DNA of 8,607 bases from Pseudomonadota bacterium (GCA_023442215.1 JAEZMP010000514.1:1-8607); one strand, 5' to 3'; positions 1 to 6,033 are shown, counted from the first letter of the stretch. Numbers and translations are program-made. Notes: generated by a model from the sequence alone, not told the origin.

Positions 1-294
1 CGGCCGGCCGGCCGGAGCGAGCCGCTCGCCGCGTTCCTCGCCGCCGCCACCGCCGCCGGCCCAGGGCGAGGCGCCCGCCGGCCCGTCGGTCGGCATCGGC
101 GGGATGCGCACGCCCTGCCCCGACGCCAGCCGCGTCGATGCCTTGACGCGCGCGCCGTCGACCCGGATCTGCCCCGAGCGCAACAATTTCTGCAGCTGGA
201 CGAAGCCCAGCCCCGGATAATGAGCCTTGAACCAGCGATCGAGACGCATGCCGTCTTCGTCGCGGCCAACGGTGATGGTGTACACGCCTGCCAT
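1..294 (-). CDS. rluC: RluA/RluC-family 23S rRNA pseudouridine synthase, N-terminal part (runs off window)
   Basis: This is the first 98 codons of a gene that continues beyond the left edge. The start is the ATG at 294, with GGGG four bases upstream. The reading begins MAGVYTIT and contains MRLDRWFKAHYP (residues 16-27) and LQKLLRSGQIRVDGARVK, followed by VRIPP. That is the S4-type RNA-binding domain found at the front of RluC/RluD-type synthases, which isomerise uridines in 23S rRNA (RluC: U955, U2504 and U2580 in E. coli). A glycine-rich linker (six glycines, about residues 81-86) follows, as in many rhizobial homologues. The catalytic domain with its HRLD aspartate lies outside the window, so activity and exact target cannot be judged. 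The gene sits 97 bases after crcB. RluC is likelier than RluA because RluA lacks an S4 domain, but RluD-type specificity is not excluded. Confidence 0.85.
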   Translation of the reverse strand, partial: MAGVYTITVGRDEDGMRLDRWFKAHYPGLGFVQLQKLLRSGQIRVDGARVKASTRLASGQGVRIPPMPTDGPAGASPWAGGGGGGEERGERLAPAGRP

Positions 295-354
295 GATGCC
301 CCGTAGGTGGCAGGTTCCCGCCCGGTTCGCAAGCGCGGAATGGAGCGGGCGCCT

Positions 355-371
355 CCGCGCAGGGCGCGCGG
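355..371 (-). other. GC-rich stem-loop between crcB and rluC-like gene
   Basis: CCGCGC (355-360) and GCGCGG (366-371) form a perfect 6-base stem with a 5-base loop, 21 bases after the crcB stop. No T-run follows, so it does not read as a standard intrinsic terminator. It may simply reflect high GC content. Confidence 0.2.
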
Positions 372-391
372 CTCGGCGCCGGGCCTCCGGC

Positions 392-775
392 CTACTGGAA
401 CAGCATCCGCCCGCCGAGCATCCCGGCGGCGACGGCCAGCAGCGACAGCACCACCGAGCCGAGCACGTAGGCGCCCGCCAGCATCAGCTCGCCGCGCTCC
501 CACAGCACGAAGCTGTCGAGCGAGAACGTGGAGAACGTGGTGTAGCCGCCGAGCACGCCCGTGGTGAAGAACACCCGGAACCACTTCGAAGCGGCCGGCT
601 CCTGGAAGGCGAGCCACGAGATCACGGCGCCCATGATGAAGGAGCCGGTGATGTTGATGAAGAACGTGCCCCAGGGGAACGCCATCCCGACCGTCTTCAT
701 CGCGAAGAGGCCGACATAGTAACGCACCAGGGCGCCGAGGCCGCCCCCGACGAACACCAGCATTGCTTCGGACAT
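392..775 (-). CDS. crcB: fluoride ion channel/transporter CrcB (Fluc)
   Basis: A 127-residue inner-membrane protein of the usual Fluc length with four hydrophobic segments (about residues 4-24, 33-55, 66-88 and 98-122). It shows the family hallmarks: GGGLGALVRY at 10-19, N41 in NITGSF, and GVLGGYTTFSTF at 73-84. The latter carries the phenylalanine and threonine/serine residues that line the fluoride pore, and the glycine/threonine turn that holds the structural sodium ion. Fluc proteins act as antiparallel dimers that let fluoride leave the cytoplasm. A single full-length gene here implies a homodimer. The ATG at 775 has GGGGAA five bases upstream. The gene lies between rarA and an rRNA pseudouridine synthase, an arrangement I recall from other Rhizobiales. 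No fluoride riboswitch is recognisable in the 164 bases before it. Confidence 0.96.
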   Translation of the reverse strand: MSEAMLVFVGGGLGALVRYYVGLFAMKTVGMAFPWGTFFINITGSFIMGAVISWLAFQEPAASKWFRVFFTTGVLGGYTTFSTFSLDSFVLWERGELMLAGAYVLGSVVLSLLAVAAGMLGGRMLFQ

Positions 776-908
776 CGGTCTTCCCCAGCTTGGCCTGTCA
801 CGACGGCCGGGCGGCGGTCCGGCCCCGCCGCGCGTCGTCGTCGTGGCACGCTAATCCATCGGCCGGGAAAGGGAAATGCGGTTCTCCGCCATGCGGATGC
901 GCAGAGTG

Positions 909-930
909 GCCGGGGACGGTCCCAGCCGGC
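909..930 (-). other. stem-loop just after rarA
   Basis: Ten bases after the rarA stop, GCCG and CGGC flank an inner GGGA/TCCC stem with a 3-base loop and a 3-base bulge on one side. There is no T-run, so it is at best a 3'-end-stabilising or Rho-assisted structure. Confidence 0.2.
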
Positions 931-939
931 AAGGCGGCC

Positions 940-2250
940 TCAATCGCCGTTTCGGCTGCGCCGCAGTTCGGCCCAGCGCGCCAGCCGGTCGCCGAGCACC
1001 TTCTCGAAGCCCCGCGGGGTCGGCCGGTAGAAGTTCTGGCGGCCGATCGCTTCGGGGAAATAATCCTGTCCGGAAAAGGCGTCCGGTTCGTCGTGGTCGT
1101 AGCGGTAGCCGGTGCCGTAGCCCTCGGACTTCATCAGCTTGGTCGGCGCGTTCAGGATCGTCTTCGGCGGCACCAGCGAGCCGTTCTCCTTGGCGACGCG
1201 CATCGCCGCCTTGTAGGCGTTGTAGGCGGCATTGGATTTCGGCGCTGTGGCGAGATAGATCGCCGTCTGCGCCAGCGCGAGTTCGCCCTCCGGGCTGCCG
1301 AGGAAGTGATAGGCATCCTTGGCCGCATTGGCGACGACGAGCGCCTGCGGATCGGCGAGGCCGATATCCTCGACCGCCATGCGCACCAGCCGGCGCGCCA
1401 CGAACAGCGGGTCCTCGCCGGCATCAAGCATCCGGCAGAGATAATAGAGCGCCGCGTCCGGATCGGAACCGCGCACCGACTTGTGCAGCGCCGAGATCAG
1501 GTTGTAGTGGCCGTCCTCGGACTTGTCGTAGATCGGCGCGCGACGCTGCAGCACCGCCTGCAGCCGCTCGGCATCGAAGATTTCGCCCTCGCCGGCGGCG
1601 CGCCAGACTTCCTCCGCGAGCGTCAGCGCGGCGCGGCCGTCGCCGTCGGCCATGCGCACCAGCACGCCGCGGGCCTCCCGGTCGAGCGGCAGGGGCCGCT
1701 TCTCCACCTCTTCCGCCCGGGCCAGCAGGCGCATCACCGCCTCGCCGTCGAGCGGACGGAACACCAGCACCTGCGCGCGCGACAGAAGCGCGGCGTTGAG
1801 CTCGAACGACGGATTTTCCGTGGTGGCGCCGACGAGCGTGACGGTGCCGTCCTCCATCACCGGCAGGAAGGAATCCTGCTGGGCCTTGTTGAAGCGATGG
1901 ATCTCGTCGACGAACAGCAGCGTGCCCTTGCCCATGGCGCGTCGGCCGCGCGCGGCATCGAACAGCTTCTTCAGGTCCGCCACGCCGGTATGGATCGCCG
2001 ACACCTGCTCGAAGGCGAGATCGGTCTCGCCGGCGAGCAGCCGCGCCACCGTGGTCTTGCCCGTGCCCGGCGGGCCCCAGAACACCAGGCTGCCGACCGA
2101 GCCGGACCGCAGCATCCGCGTCAGCGTTCCGTCCGGCCCGACCAGATGATCCTGGCCGACGACCTCGGCGAGCTTCCTCGGCCGCAGGCGATCGGCCAGC
2201 GGGCGCGGCGCGGACCGCTCGAAACCGGCGGCGGCGAAGAGATCGGACAT
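940..2250 (-). CDS. rarA: replication-associated recombination protein RarA (MgsA), AAA+ ATPase
   Basis: A 436-residue cytoplasmic AAA+ ATPase related to clamp-loader subunits and eukaryotic WRNIP1; E. coli RarA has 447. RarA acts at stalled replication forks and single-strand DNA ends. Visible motifs are the N-terminal PLADRLRP stretch (18-25), Walker A GPPGTGKT (59-66), Walker B LLFVDEIH (111-118), sensor 1 GATTENPSFE (141-150), the arginine finger in SRAQ (R158) and sensor 2 GDGRAALTLAE (R206). The rest (about 230-420) is the family's tetramerisation region, including HYNLISALHKSVRGSDPDAA and YKAAMRVAKENGSLVPP. All catalytic residues are present. The ATG at 2250 gives the typical MSDLF start, though no strong ribosome-binding site precedes it. 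It follows the Deg gene by 213 bases and precedes crcB by 164, so it may have its own weak promoter or be read through from upstream. Confidence 0.97.
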   Translation of the reverse strand: MSDLFAAAGFERSAPRPLADRLRPRKLAEVVGQDHLVGPDGTLTRMLRSGSVGSLVFWGPPGTGKTTVARLLAGETDLAFEQVSAIHTGVADLKKLFDAARGRRAMGKGTLLFVDEIHRFNKAQQDSFLPVMEDGTVTLVGATTENPSFELNAALLSRAQVLVFRPLDGEAVMRLLARAEEVEKRPLPLDREARGVLVRMADGDGRAALTLAEEVWRAAGEGEIFDAERLQAVLQRRAPIYDKSEDGHYNLISALHKSVRGSDPDAALYYLCRMLDAGEDPLFVARRLVRMAVEDIGLADPQALVVANAAKDAYHFLGSPEGELALAQTAIYLATAPKSNAAYNAYKAAMRVAKENGSLVPPKTILNAPTKLMKSEGYGTGYRYDHDEPDAFSGQDYFPEAIGRQNFYRPTPRGFEKVLGDRLARWAELRRSRNGD

Positions 2251-2356
2251 GGCGGCATCCCGGGCATCCGCCGCCCGCGGGCCCGACCGCCCGGAAAATG
2301 AGGGGCGCGTGCGGGACGCGGGAGCAGCTTCAAGACAGGTTCGGAGCGCCGCCGCG

Positions 2357-2377
2357 CGCGGATCGGATCGATCCGCG
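2357..2377 (-). other. inverted repeat between the Deg gene and rarA
   Basis: CGCGGATC (2357-2364) and GATCCGCG (2370-2377) are perfect inverted copies separated by GGATC. The stretch also contains the 12-base palindrome CGGATCGATCCG (2364-2375). It lies about 90 bases after the Deg stop and 107 before the rarA start. Without a T-run it is not a classical terminator; an operator or chance are both possible. I see nothing else convincing in the 213-base gap. Confidence 0.25.
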
Positions 2378-2463
2378 GAGTGGCCTCCGGTCGGCCTTGC
2401 ATAGTGGATCGGCGAGGCCGCTGCCAGCGCCTTGCGGCCCGTTCGAAAGCGCGCGGCGGGGCG

Positions 2464-3987
2464 CTATCCCCGCAGCGCGATCTGAAGCACCCTGCCCTCG
2501 CGCTCCACCGCGATCCGCCACACCGGCGCGCGCTGCGCCGTGAGCTTGGCGAGCTGGGCCGTGGTGTCGACGGCGGTGCCGTTGACCTCCAGCACGATGT
2601 CGCCGGCGACGAAGCCCACCTGGGCGGCGATGGAGTTGGCGGCGACGCGCGAGACCGCGACGCCCTTGCGATCACCCGGCAGCCGCAGTTCGTCGTTCAC
2701 CGCCGGGGACAGGTTCATCACCGTCGCGCCCGCGAACGGCGACACGCCGTCGAGGTCGCGCGCGTCGCGGGCCGGCACCTCCGGCGCCTGAACGAGCGCG
2801 ACGGAAAGCGACAGCGTTTCCTCGCCCCGGCGGATGCCGAGCGCCACTGTGCCGCCGAGCGGCTTGGTCGCGAAGCGATAGCCGAAGCTGTCGGGATCGT
2901 CGATCTCGACGCCGTCGACGGACACCACGAGGTCGCCGACCTCCAGGCCTGCCTTCGCGGCGGGACTGCCCGCGACCACGGCGGTCACGATCGCGCCTTC
3001 GGGCCTGTCGAGGCCAAGGCCATCGGCGATGTCGGCCGTCACCGTCTGCAATGTCGCGCCGAGCCACGGCCGGCGGATCACGCCACCCTGGCGGGCGGCG
3101 TCGACCACCTGCCGAACCATGTTGGCGGGGATCGCGAAGCCGATGCCGATGGAACCGCCGGAGCGCGAGAAGATCGCCGTGTTGATGCCGACGACGTTGC
3201 CGTTCATGTCGACGAGCGCGCCGCCGGAATTGCCGGGATTGATGGCCGCATCGGTCTGGATGAAGAACTGGTAGTCGGTGATGCCGACCTGGGTGCGCGC
3301 GAGTGCGGACACGATGCCCTGGGTGACGGTCTGGCCGACGCCGAACGGATTGCCGACCGCGAGCACGATGTCGCCGACTTCGAGCTTGTCGGAATCCCCG
3401 AGCGTCAGCGCCGGGAACGTGCCCTGCGCGCCGCGGATGCGCAGCACGGCGAGGTCGGTCTTCTCGTCCTTCAGCACGATGTCGGCATCGAACTCGCGCC
3501 GGTCGGCGAGCGCGACGCGCACCGCATCCGCGTCCTTGATGACGTGGTTGTTGGTGACGATGATGCCGGACGGGTCGACGATCACGCCCGAGCCGAGCGA
3601 CTGCAGCTGCCGCTGGCGGGTGGGGCCGCGCAGGCCGTCACCGCCGCCGAAGAAGCGGCGGAACAGGGGATCGTCGCCGAACGGCGAAGACGGCTGGGCG
3701 ACGATCCGCGAGGCATAGACGTTCACGACCGCCGGCACGACGCTCTTCACCACGGGCGCGAAGGAGAGCGTGATCTCCGCCTTGCTCGTCGGCACGCGCA
3801 CGGCCGGCGCCACGGGAGCCGCGGGCGCGGCGTTCTGCGCGACGGAACTCTGCACAAACACCGTCGCGCCACCGGCGCCGAGCCCGAGCGCGACGACCGC
3901 CGCGACGGCGATCCGGTTGAAGGCGCGCGGAAGGTGCCGCAGGGGAAAATGGGGCATCGGGAAACGTGGCATCCGGAAACCTGGCAT
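2464..3987 (-). CDS. degP: periplasmic Do/HtrA-family serine endoprotease (DegP/DegQ-like)
   Basis: A 507-residue exported serine protease of the Do/HtrA family, which degrades or holds misfolded envelope proteins. The ATG at 3987 is chosen because GAGGA lies seven bases upstream. A start at 4044 would add 19 codons but has no ribosome-binding site. Residues 1-50 form a signal peptide: a basic front end, a hydrophobic core (about 26-45) and likely cleavage after SVA (48-50). The catalytic triad is complete: H148 (TNNHVI), D178 (EKTDLAVL) and S254 (PGNSGGAL). Two PDZ domains follow, at about 308-400 (PWLGATLQ onward) and 418-506. The loop after DDPLFRRFF is short, which is closer to DegQ than to DegP; the symbol marks the family and the paralogue type is uncertain. 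A strong terminator and repeat-rich DNA separate it from rplQ, so it is probably a separate transcription unit. The signal peptide front is built from a 15-base tandem repeat. Confidence 0.95.
   Translation of the reverse strand: MPGFRMPRFPMPHFPLRHLPRAFNRIAVAAVVALGLGAGGATVFVQSSVAQNAAPAAPVAPAVRVPTSKAEITLSFAPVVKSVVPAVVNVYASRIVAQPSSPFGDDPLFRRFFGGGDGLRGPTRQRQLQSLGSGVIVDPSGIIVTNNHVIKDADAVRVALADRREFDADIVLKDEKTDLAVLRIRGAQGTFPALTLGDSDKLEVGDIVLAVGNPFGVGQTVTQGIVSALARTQVGITDYQFFIQTDAAINPGNSGGALVDMNGNVVGINTAIFSRSGGSIGIGFAIPANMVRQVVDAARQGGVIRRPWLGATLQTVTADIADGLGLDRPEGAIVTAVVAGSPAAKAGLEVGDLVVSVDGVEIDDPDSFGYRFATKPLGGTVALGIRRGEETLSLSVALVQAPEVPARDARDLDGVSPFAGATVMNLSPAVNDELRLPGDRKGVAVSRVAANSIAAQVGFVAGDIVLEVNGTAVDTTAQLAKLTAQRAPVWRIAVEREGRVLQIALRG
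3928..3987 (-). repeat. 15-base tandem repeat, about four copies, at the 5' end of the Deg gene
   Basis: Four successive 15-base units (3987-3973, 3972-3958, 3957-3943, 3942-3928) encode MPGFR, MPRFP, MPHFP and LRHLP. Units 1 and 2 agree at 13 of 15 bases and unit 3 agrees with unit 2 at 11 of 15; unit 4 is degenerate. Each of the first three units begins with ATG in frame. Together they form the basic N-region of the signal peptide. Confidence 0.75.
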
Positions 3988-4027
3988 TCGCTCTTCCTCA
4001 CCCACTTTTCGGCTCCGGAGCGCTTTC

Positions 4028-4051
4028 CGGTCTGATGGAATCATCAGATCG
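4028..4051. repeat. 24-base inverted repeat upstream of the Deg gene
   Basis: TCTGATG (4031-4037) and CATCAGA (4042-4048) are perfect inverted copies around GAAT. Pairing extends outward through one G-T wobble and two further pairs to 4028 and 4051. Its near edge is 40 bases before the Deg start, in the expected promoter or leader zone. It could be an operator or an mRNA hairpin. Confidence 0.4.
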
Positions 4052-4081
4052 ACAAGAAATCGTCCAGATTCAAGGACTTGC

Positions 4082-4122
4082 GCCTATCCCGCTCAGATCG
4101 GACCGATCTCGGCGGGATAGGC
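4082..4122. repeat. 41-base near-perfect palindrome upstream of the Deg gene
   Basis: Outer arms GCCTATCCCGC (4082-4092) and GCGGGATAGGC (4112-4122) are exact inverted copies. The core AGATCGGACCGATCT (4095-4109) is itself a perfect palindrome centred on A4102. Of 20 paired positions, 18 are Watson-Crick, one is T-G (4093/4111) and one is a C-C mismatch (4094/4110). No T-run follows on either strand, so it is not an ordinary terminator. It could be a dispersed palindromic (REP-like) element or a large operator. Only one copy occurs in this window. Confidence 0.8.
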
Positions 4123-4238
4123 TCCGGCCGCGGTGGCGATGGCAGCAAGCAAAGACGACAGGAAAACGGCAGAGCGGCCGGTTGCCGACGGACGGCGGAC
4201 GACATGCCCGGCCAGATTCGGCTGCCGGTCTTGCCTCA

Positions 4239-4274
4239 GCCAAGTACGCGGCCAACTCCGTAGCCAACTCCGCC
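4239..4274. repeat. three direct repeats with a 12-base period
   Basis: GCCAAGTACG (4239-4248), GCCAACTCCG (4251-4260) and GCCAACTCCG (4263-4272) recur exactly every 12 bases. Two copies are identical and the third differs at two positions. They lie about 250 bases upstream of the Deg start, in DNA without a gene. Confidence 0.55.
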
Positions 4275-4366
4275 CGCCTGTGCAGCCGTTCCCTGGAGCC
4301 GTGCGTCCGCCTCTCTCGAGGGTCCACGCCGCGATGCGTCCCCCGCTGATGAGCCGCCACCCAACG

Positions 4367-4393
4367 AAAAAGGGGCAGCCCGAAGGCCGCCCC
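4367..4393 (-). terminator. intrinsic terminator of the secY-rplQ ribosomal cluster
   Basis: On the minus strand GGGGCGGCC, a TTCG tetraloop and GGCTGCCCC form a 9-pair stem with one G-U wobble, followed directly by TTTTT (4371-4367). It sits 50 bases after the rplQ stop. Stem, UUCG loop and U-run together make a strong Rho-independent terminator that isolates the ribosomal genes from the Deg gene. Confidence 0.93.
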
Positions 4394-4443
4394 CGATTCA
4401 AATCTGAGACAGGAACCCGGGCCGGATCAAGCCGGCCAACGGA

Positions 4444-4866
4444 TCACGCGGCTTCGGAAGCCGCCTCGGCCTCGGCGCGCGCACGATCGGCGGCGCCCTT
4501 GGCGGCCGGATCGCGATCGACCAGCTCGATCACGGCAACCGCGGCCGCGTCGCCCTGGCGGAAGCCCGCCTTCAGCACGCGGGTGTAGCCGCCGGCGCGC
4601 TCCTTGTAGCGCGGGCCGAGCGTGTCGAACAGCTTCCGGACCGTCTCGAGGTCCTTGATCTGCGCGATCGCCTGGCGGCGGGCGTGCAGGTCGCCGCGCT
4701 TGCCGAGGGTGATCAGCTTCTCGACGATCGGACGCAGGTCCTTCGCCTTGGGCAAGGTGGTCACGATCTGCTCGTGCTGGATCAGCGACACCGCCAGATT
4801 GGCGAACAAAGACTTGCGGTGGGCGCTGTCCCGACCGAGCTTGCGACCGCTGTTCGCGTGGCGCAT
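4444..4866 (-). CDS. rplQ: 50S ribosomal protein L17 (bL17)
   Basis: A 140-residue protein of the large ribosomal subunit. It begins MRHANSGRKLGRDSAHRKSL, the conserved L17 front, and continues with LIQHEQIVTTLPKAKDLRPIVEKLITLGKRG (27-57, quoted across two family blocks: the HE-I-TT segment and the EKLITL segment) and the YTRVLKAGFRQGDAA block near 94-108. The tail from about residue 117 is rich in alanine and glutamate (AEAEAASEAA at the end), an extension common in alphaproteobacteria. The ATG at 4866 is preceded by AGGAG at a good distance. It is the last gene of the alpha-operon part, 69 bases after rpoA, as usual across bacteria, and is followed by a strong terminator. L17 contacts 23S rRNA near the exit-tunnel side of the subunit. 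Confidence 0.98.
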   Translation of the reverse strand: MRHANSGRKLGRDSAHRKSLFANLAVSLIQHEQIVTTLPKAKDLRPIVEKLITLGKRGDLHARRQAIAQIKDLETVRKLFDTLGPRYKERAGGYTRVLKAGFRQGDAAAVAVIELVDRDPAAKGAADRARAEAEAASEAA

Positions 4867-4935
4867 GGCCCTCTCCTACTTCTCGAATTCCGTCGTGTCA
4901 CCGAAAGCGGGCGGCCGAAACCGCCGGGATCGCTC

Positions 4936-5958
4936 TCAGTAGTGATGATCTTCGTAACGCTTGGCCAGCTCTTCGATATTCTCAGGCGGCCAGTTCTCGA
5001 TTTCCATGCCGAGGTGCAGACCCATCTGGGCCAGCACTTCCTTGATCTCGTTCAGCGACTTGCGGCCGAAGTTCGGGGTGCGGAGCATCTCCGCCTCCGT
5101 CTTCTGGATCAGGTCGCCGATATAGACGATGTTGTCGTTCTTCAGGCAGTTGGCCGAACGGACCGAAAGCTCCAGCTCGTCGACCTTCTTGAGAAGCGCG
5201 GGGTTGAACGCCGGGAGCGGAACGTCGTCGCGGATTTCCTCGCGGCGCGGCTCTTCGAAGTTCACGAACACCGACAGCTGGTCCTGCAGGATGCGGGCGG
5301 CATAGGCCACCGCGTCGTCCGGCACCACCGAACCGTCGGTCTCGATGGACAGCGTCAGCTTGTCGTAATCGAGCACCTGGCCCTCACGGGTGTTCTCCAC
5401 CCGGTAGGACACCTTCTTGACCGGCGAATAGAGGCTGTCGACCGGGATGAGCCCGATCGGCGCGTCTTCCGGCCGGTTGCGCTCGGCCGGGACATAGCCC
5501 TTGCCGGTGTTGACCGTGAACTCGATGCGGATATCGGCGCCGTCGTCGAGGGTGCACAGCACCAGATCGGGGTTCAGCACCTCGATGTCGCCAACCGTCT
5601 GGATGTCGCCGGCGGTCACGACGCCGGGGCCCTGCTTGCGCAGCACCATCCGCTTCGGACCCTCGCCCTGCATGCGCAGCGCGACTTCCTTGATGTTGAG
5701 GATGATGTCAGTCACATCCTCACGCACGCCGGCAATCGACGAGAACTCGTGCAGCACGCCGTCGATCTGCACCGCCGTCACCGCCGCACCCTGGAGCGAC
5801 GACAGCAGCACGCGACGAAGCGCATTGCCGAGCGTCAGGCCGAAGCCGCGCTCCAGCGGCTCGGCCACGACGGTCGCGATCCGCTTCGGATCATCGCCCA
5901 CCTTGACGTCGAGCTTGGTCGGGCGGATCAACTCCTGCCAATTCTTCTGGATGGTCAC
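4936..5958 (-). CDS. rpoA: DNA-directed RNA polymerase subunit alpha
   Basis: The 340-residue alpha subunit, which dimerises to nucleate RNA polymerase assembly and binds promoter UP elements and activators. The N-terminal domain (about 1-235) carries the assembly motif ERGFGLTLGNALRRVLLSSL (36-55). A short linker leads to the C-terminal domain (about 251-320) with VRSANCLK (266-273), where R267 corresponds to E. coli R265 for DNA contact, and TPNFGRKSLNEIKEVL (294-309). No ATG is available. GTG at 5958 is chosen because AAAGGG lies eight bases upstream and it gives MTIQKNW, the start I recall for Bradyrhizobium-like RpoA. GTG at 5967 would add three codons but its ribosome-binding site would abut it. 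The gene follows rpsK by 162 bases and precedes rplQ by 69. Confidence 0.97.
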   Translation of the reverse strand: MTIQKNWQELIRPTKLDVKVGDDPKRIATVVAEPLERGFGLTLGNALRRVLLSSLQGAAVTAVQIDGVLHEFSSIAGVREDVTDIILNIKEVALRMQGEGPKRMVLRKQGPGVVTAGDIQTVGDIEVLNPDLVLCTLDDGADIRIEFTVNTGKGYVPAERNRPEDAPIGLIPVDSLYSPVKKVSYRVENTREGQVLDYDKLTLSIETDGSVVPDDAVAYAARILQDQLSVFVNFEEPRREEIRDDVPLPAFNPALLKKVDELELSVRSANCLKNDNIVYIGDLIQKTEAEMLRTPNFGRKSLNEIKEVLAQMGLHLGMEIENWPPENIEELAKRYEDHHY

Positions 5959-6000
5959 GGTCCGCACCCTTTCACATCACCGCCCTATGAAGCGCAACGC

Positions 6001-6033
6001 CTCCTGAGCGCCCCCGGGATCGCGGCCAGGGGT
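6001..6033 (-). promoter_or_regulatory. stem-loop followed by an AGGAGG site in the rpoA leader
   Basis: On the minus strand CCCCTGG and CCGGGGG (6033-6012) form a 7-pair stem with one U-G wobble and an 8-base loop. Five bases later comes a perfect AGGAGG (6006-6001), 42 bases upstream of the chosen rpoA GTG. No ATG or GTG start lies at normal spacing from this site, so its purpose is unclear. It may be a ribosome standby or control site, or chance. Confidence 0.3.

Larger units (their letters stand above)
3988..4443. other. 456-base gene-free region between rplQ and the Deg gene
   Basis: No believable gene is present. It contains, in minus-strand order, the rplQ terminator (4393-4367), three 12-base direct repeats (4274-4239), a 41-base palindrome (4122-4082), a 24-base inverted repeat (4051-4028) and the Deg ribosome-binding site (GAGGA, 3999-3995). 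The promoter for the Deg gene should lie here, but no hexamer pair stands out. TTGAAT at about 4073-4068 followed 17 bases later by GATCTG is a poor match. No clear RpoH-type (CTTG...CCAT) or EcfG-type (GGAAC...GTT) promoter with proper spacing is seen. Confidence 0.7.

Noticed and set aside
1..15. Run of CGGC/CCGG units at the left edge as a repeat element
   Set aside because: It lies inside the coding frame of the RluC-like gene, encoding an Ala-Gly-Arg-Pro stretch of the linker, and is cut by the window edge. It is ordinary low-complexity GC-rich coding DNA.
851..892. 13-codon minus-strand frame (ATG at 892, TAG at 851) upstream of crcB as a possible leader peptide
   Set aside because: It has no ribosome-binding site and no supporting features; frames this short are expected by chance.
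776..939. Fluoride riboswitch before crcB
   Set aside because: I could not find the conserved GGNGAUG...CUGAUG/GCCU-type pattern or its pseudoknot by eye. A covariance-model search would settle it.
763..4035. Long plus-strand open frames opposite rarA (763-2301) and opposite the Deg gene (2380-4035)
   Set aside because: They are antisense shadows, common in GC-rich DNA. Their translations are rich in Arg, His, Ala and Asp with no domain, while the minus strand carries complete, motif-bearing proteins.
3988..4100. Stress-sigma promoter (RpoH or EcfG) for the Deg gene
   Set aside because: CTTG and CCAT are both present on the minus strand but separated by only 14 bases, too short for RpoH. 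The only GGAAC...GTT pair found lies farther upstream and has 19 bases between its parts, too long for EcfG.
4070..4401. Two minus-strand open frames (4070-4360 and 4093-4401) in the rplQ-Deg gap
   Set aside because: One begins inside the intrinsic terminator. Both run across the palindrome, lack a ribosome-binding site and show no family motif. One ends with a weakly hydrophobic stretch resembling a signal peptide, but it has no start codon close to it.
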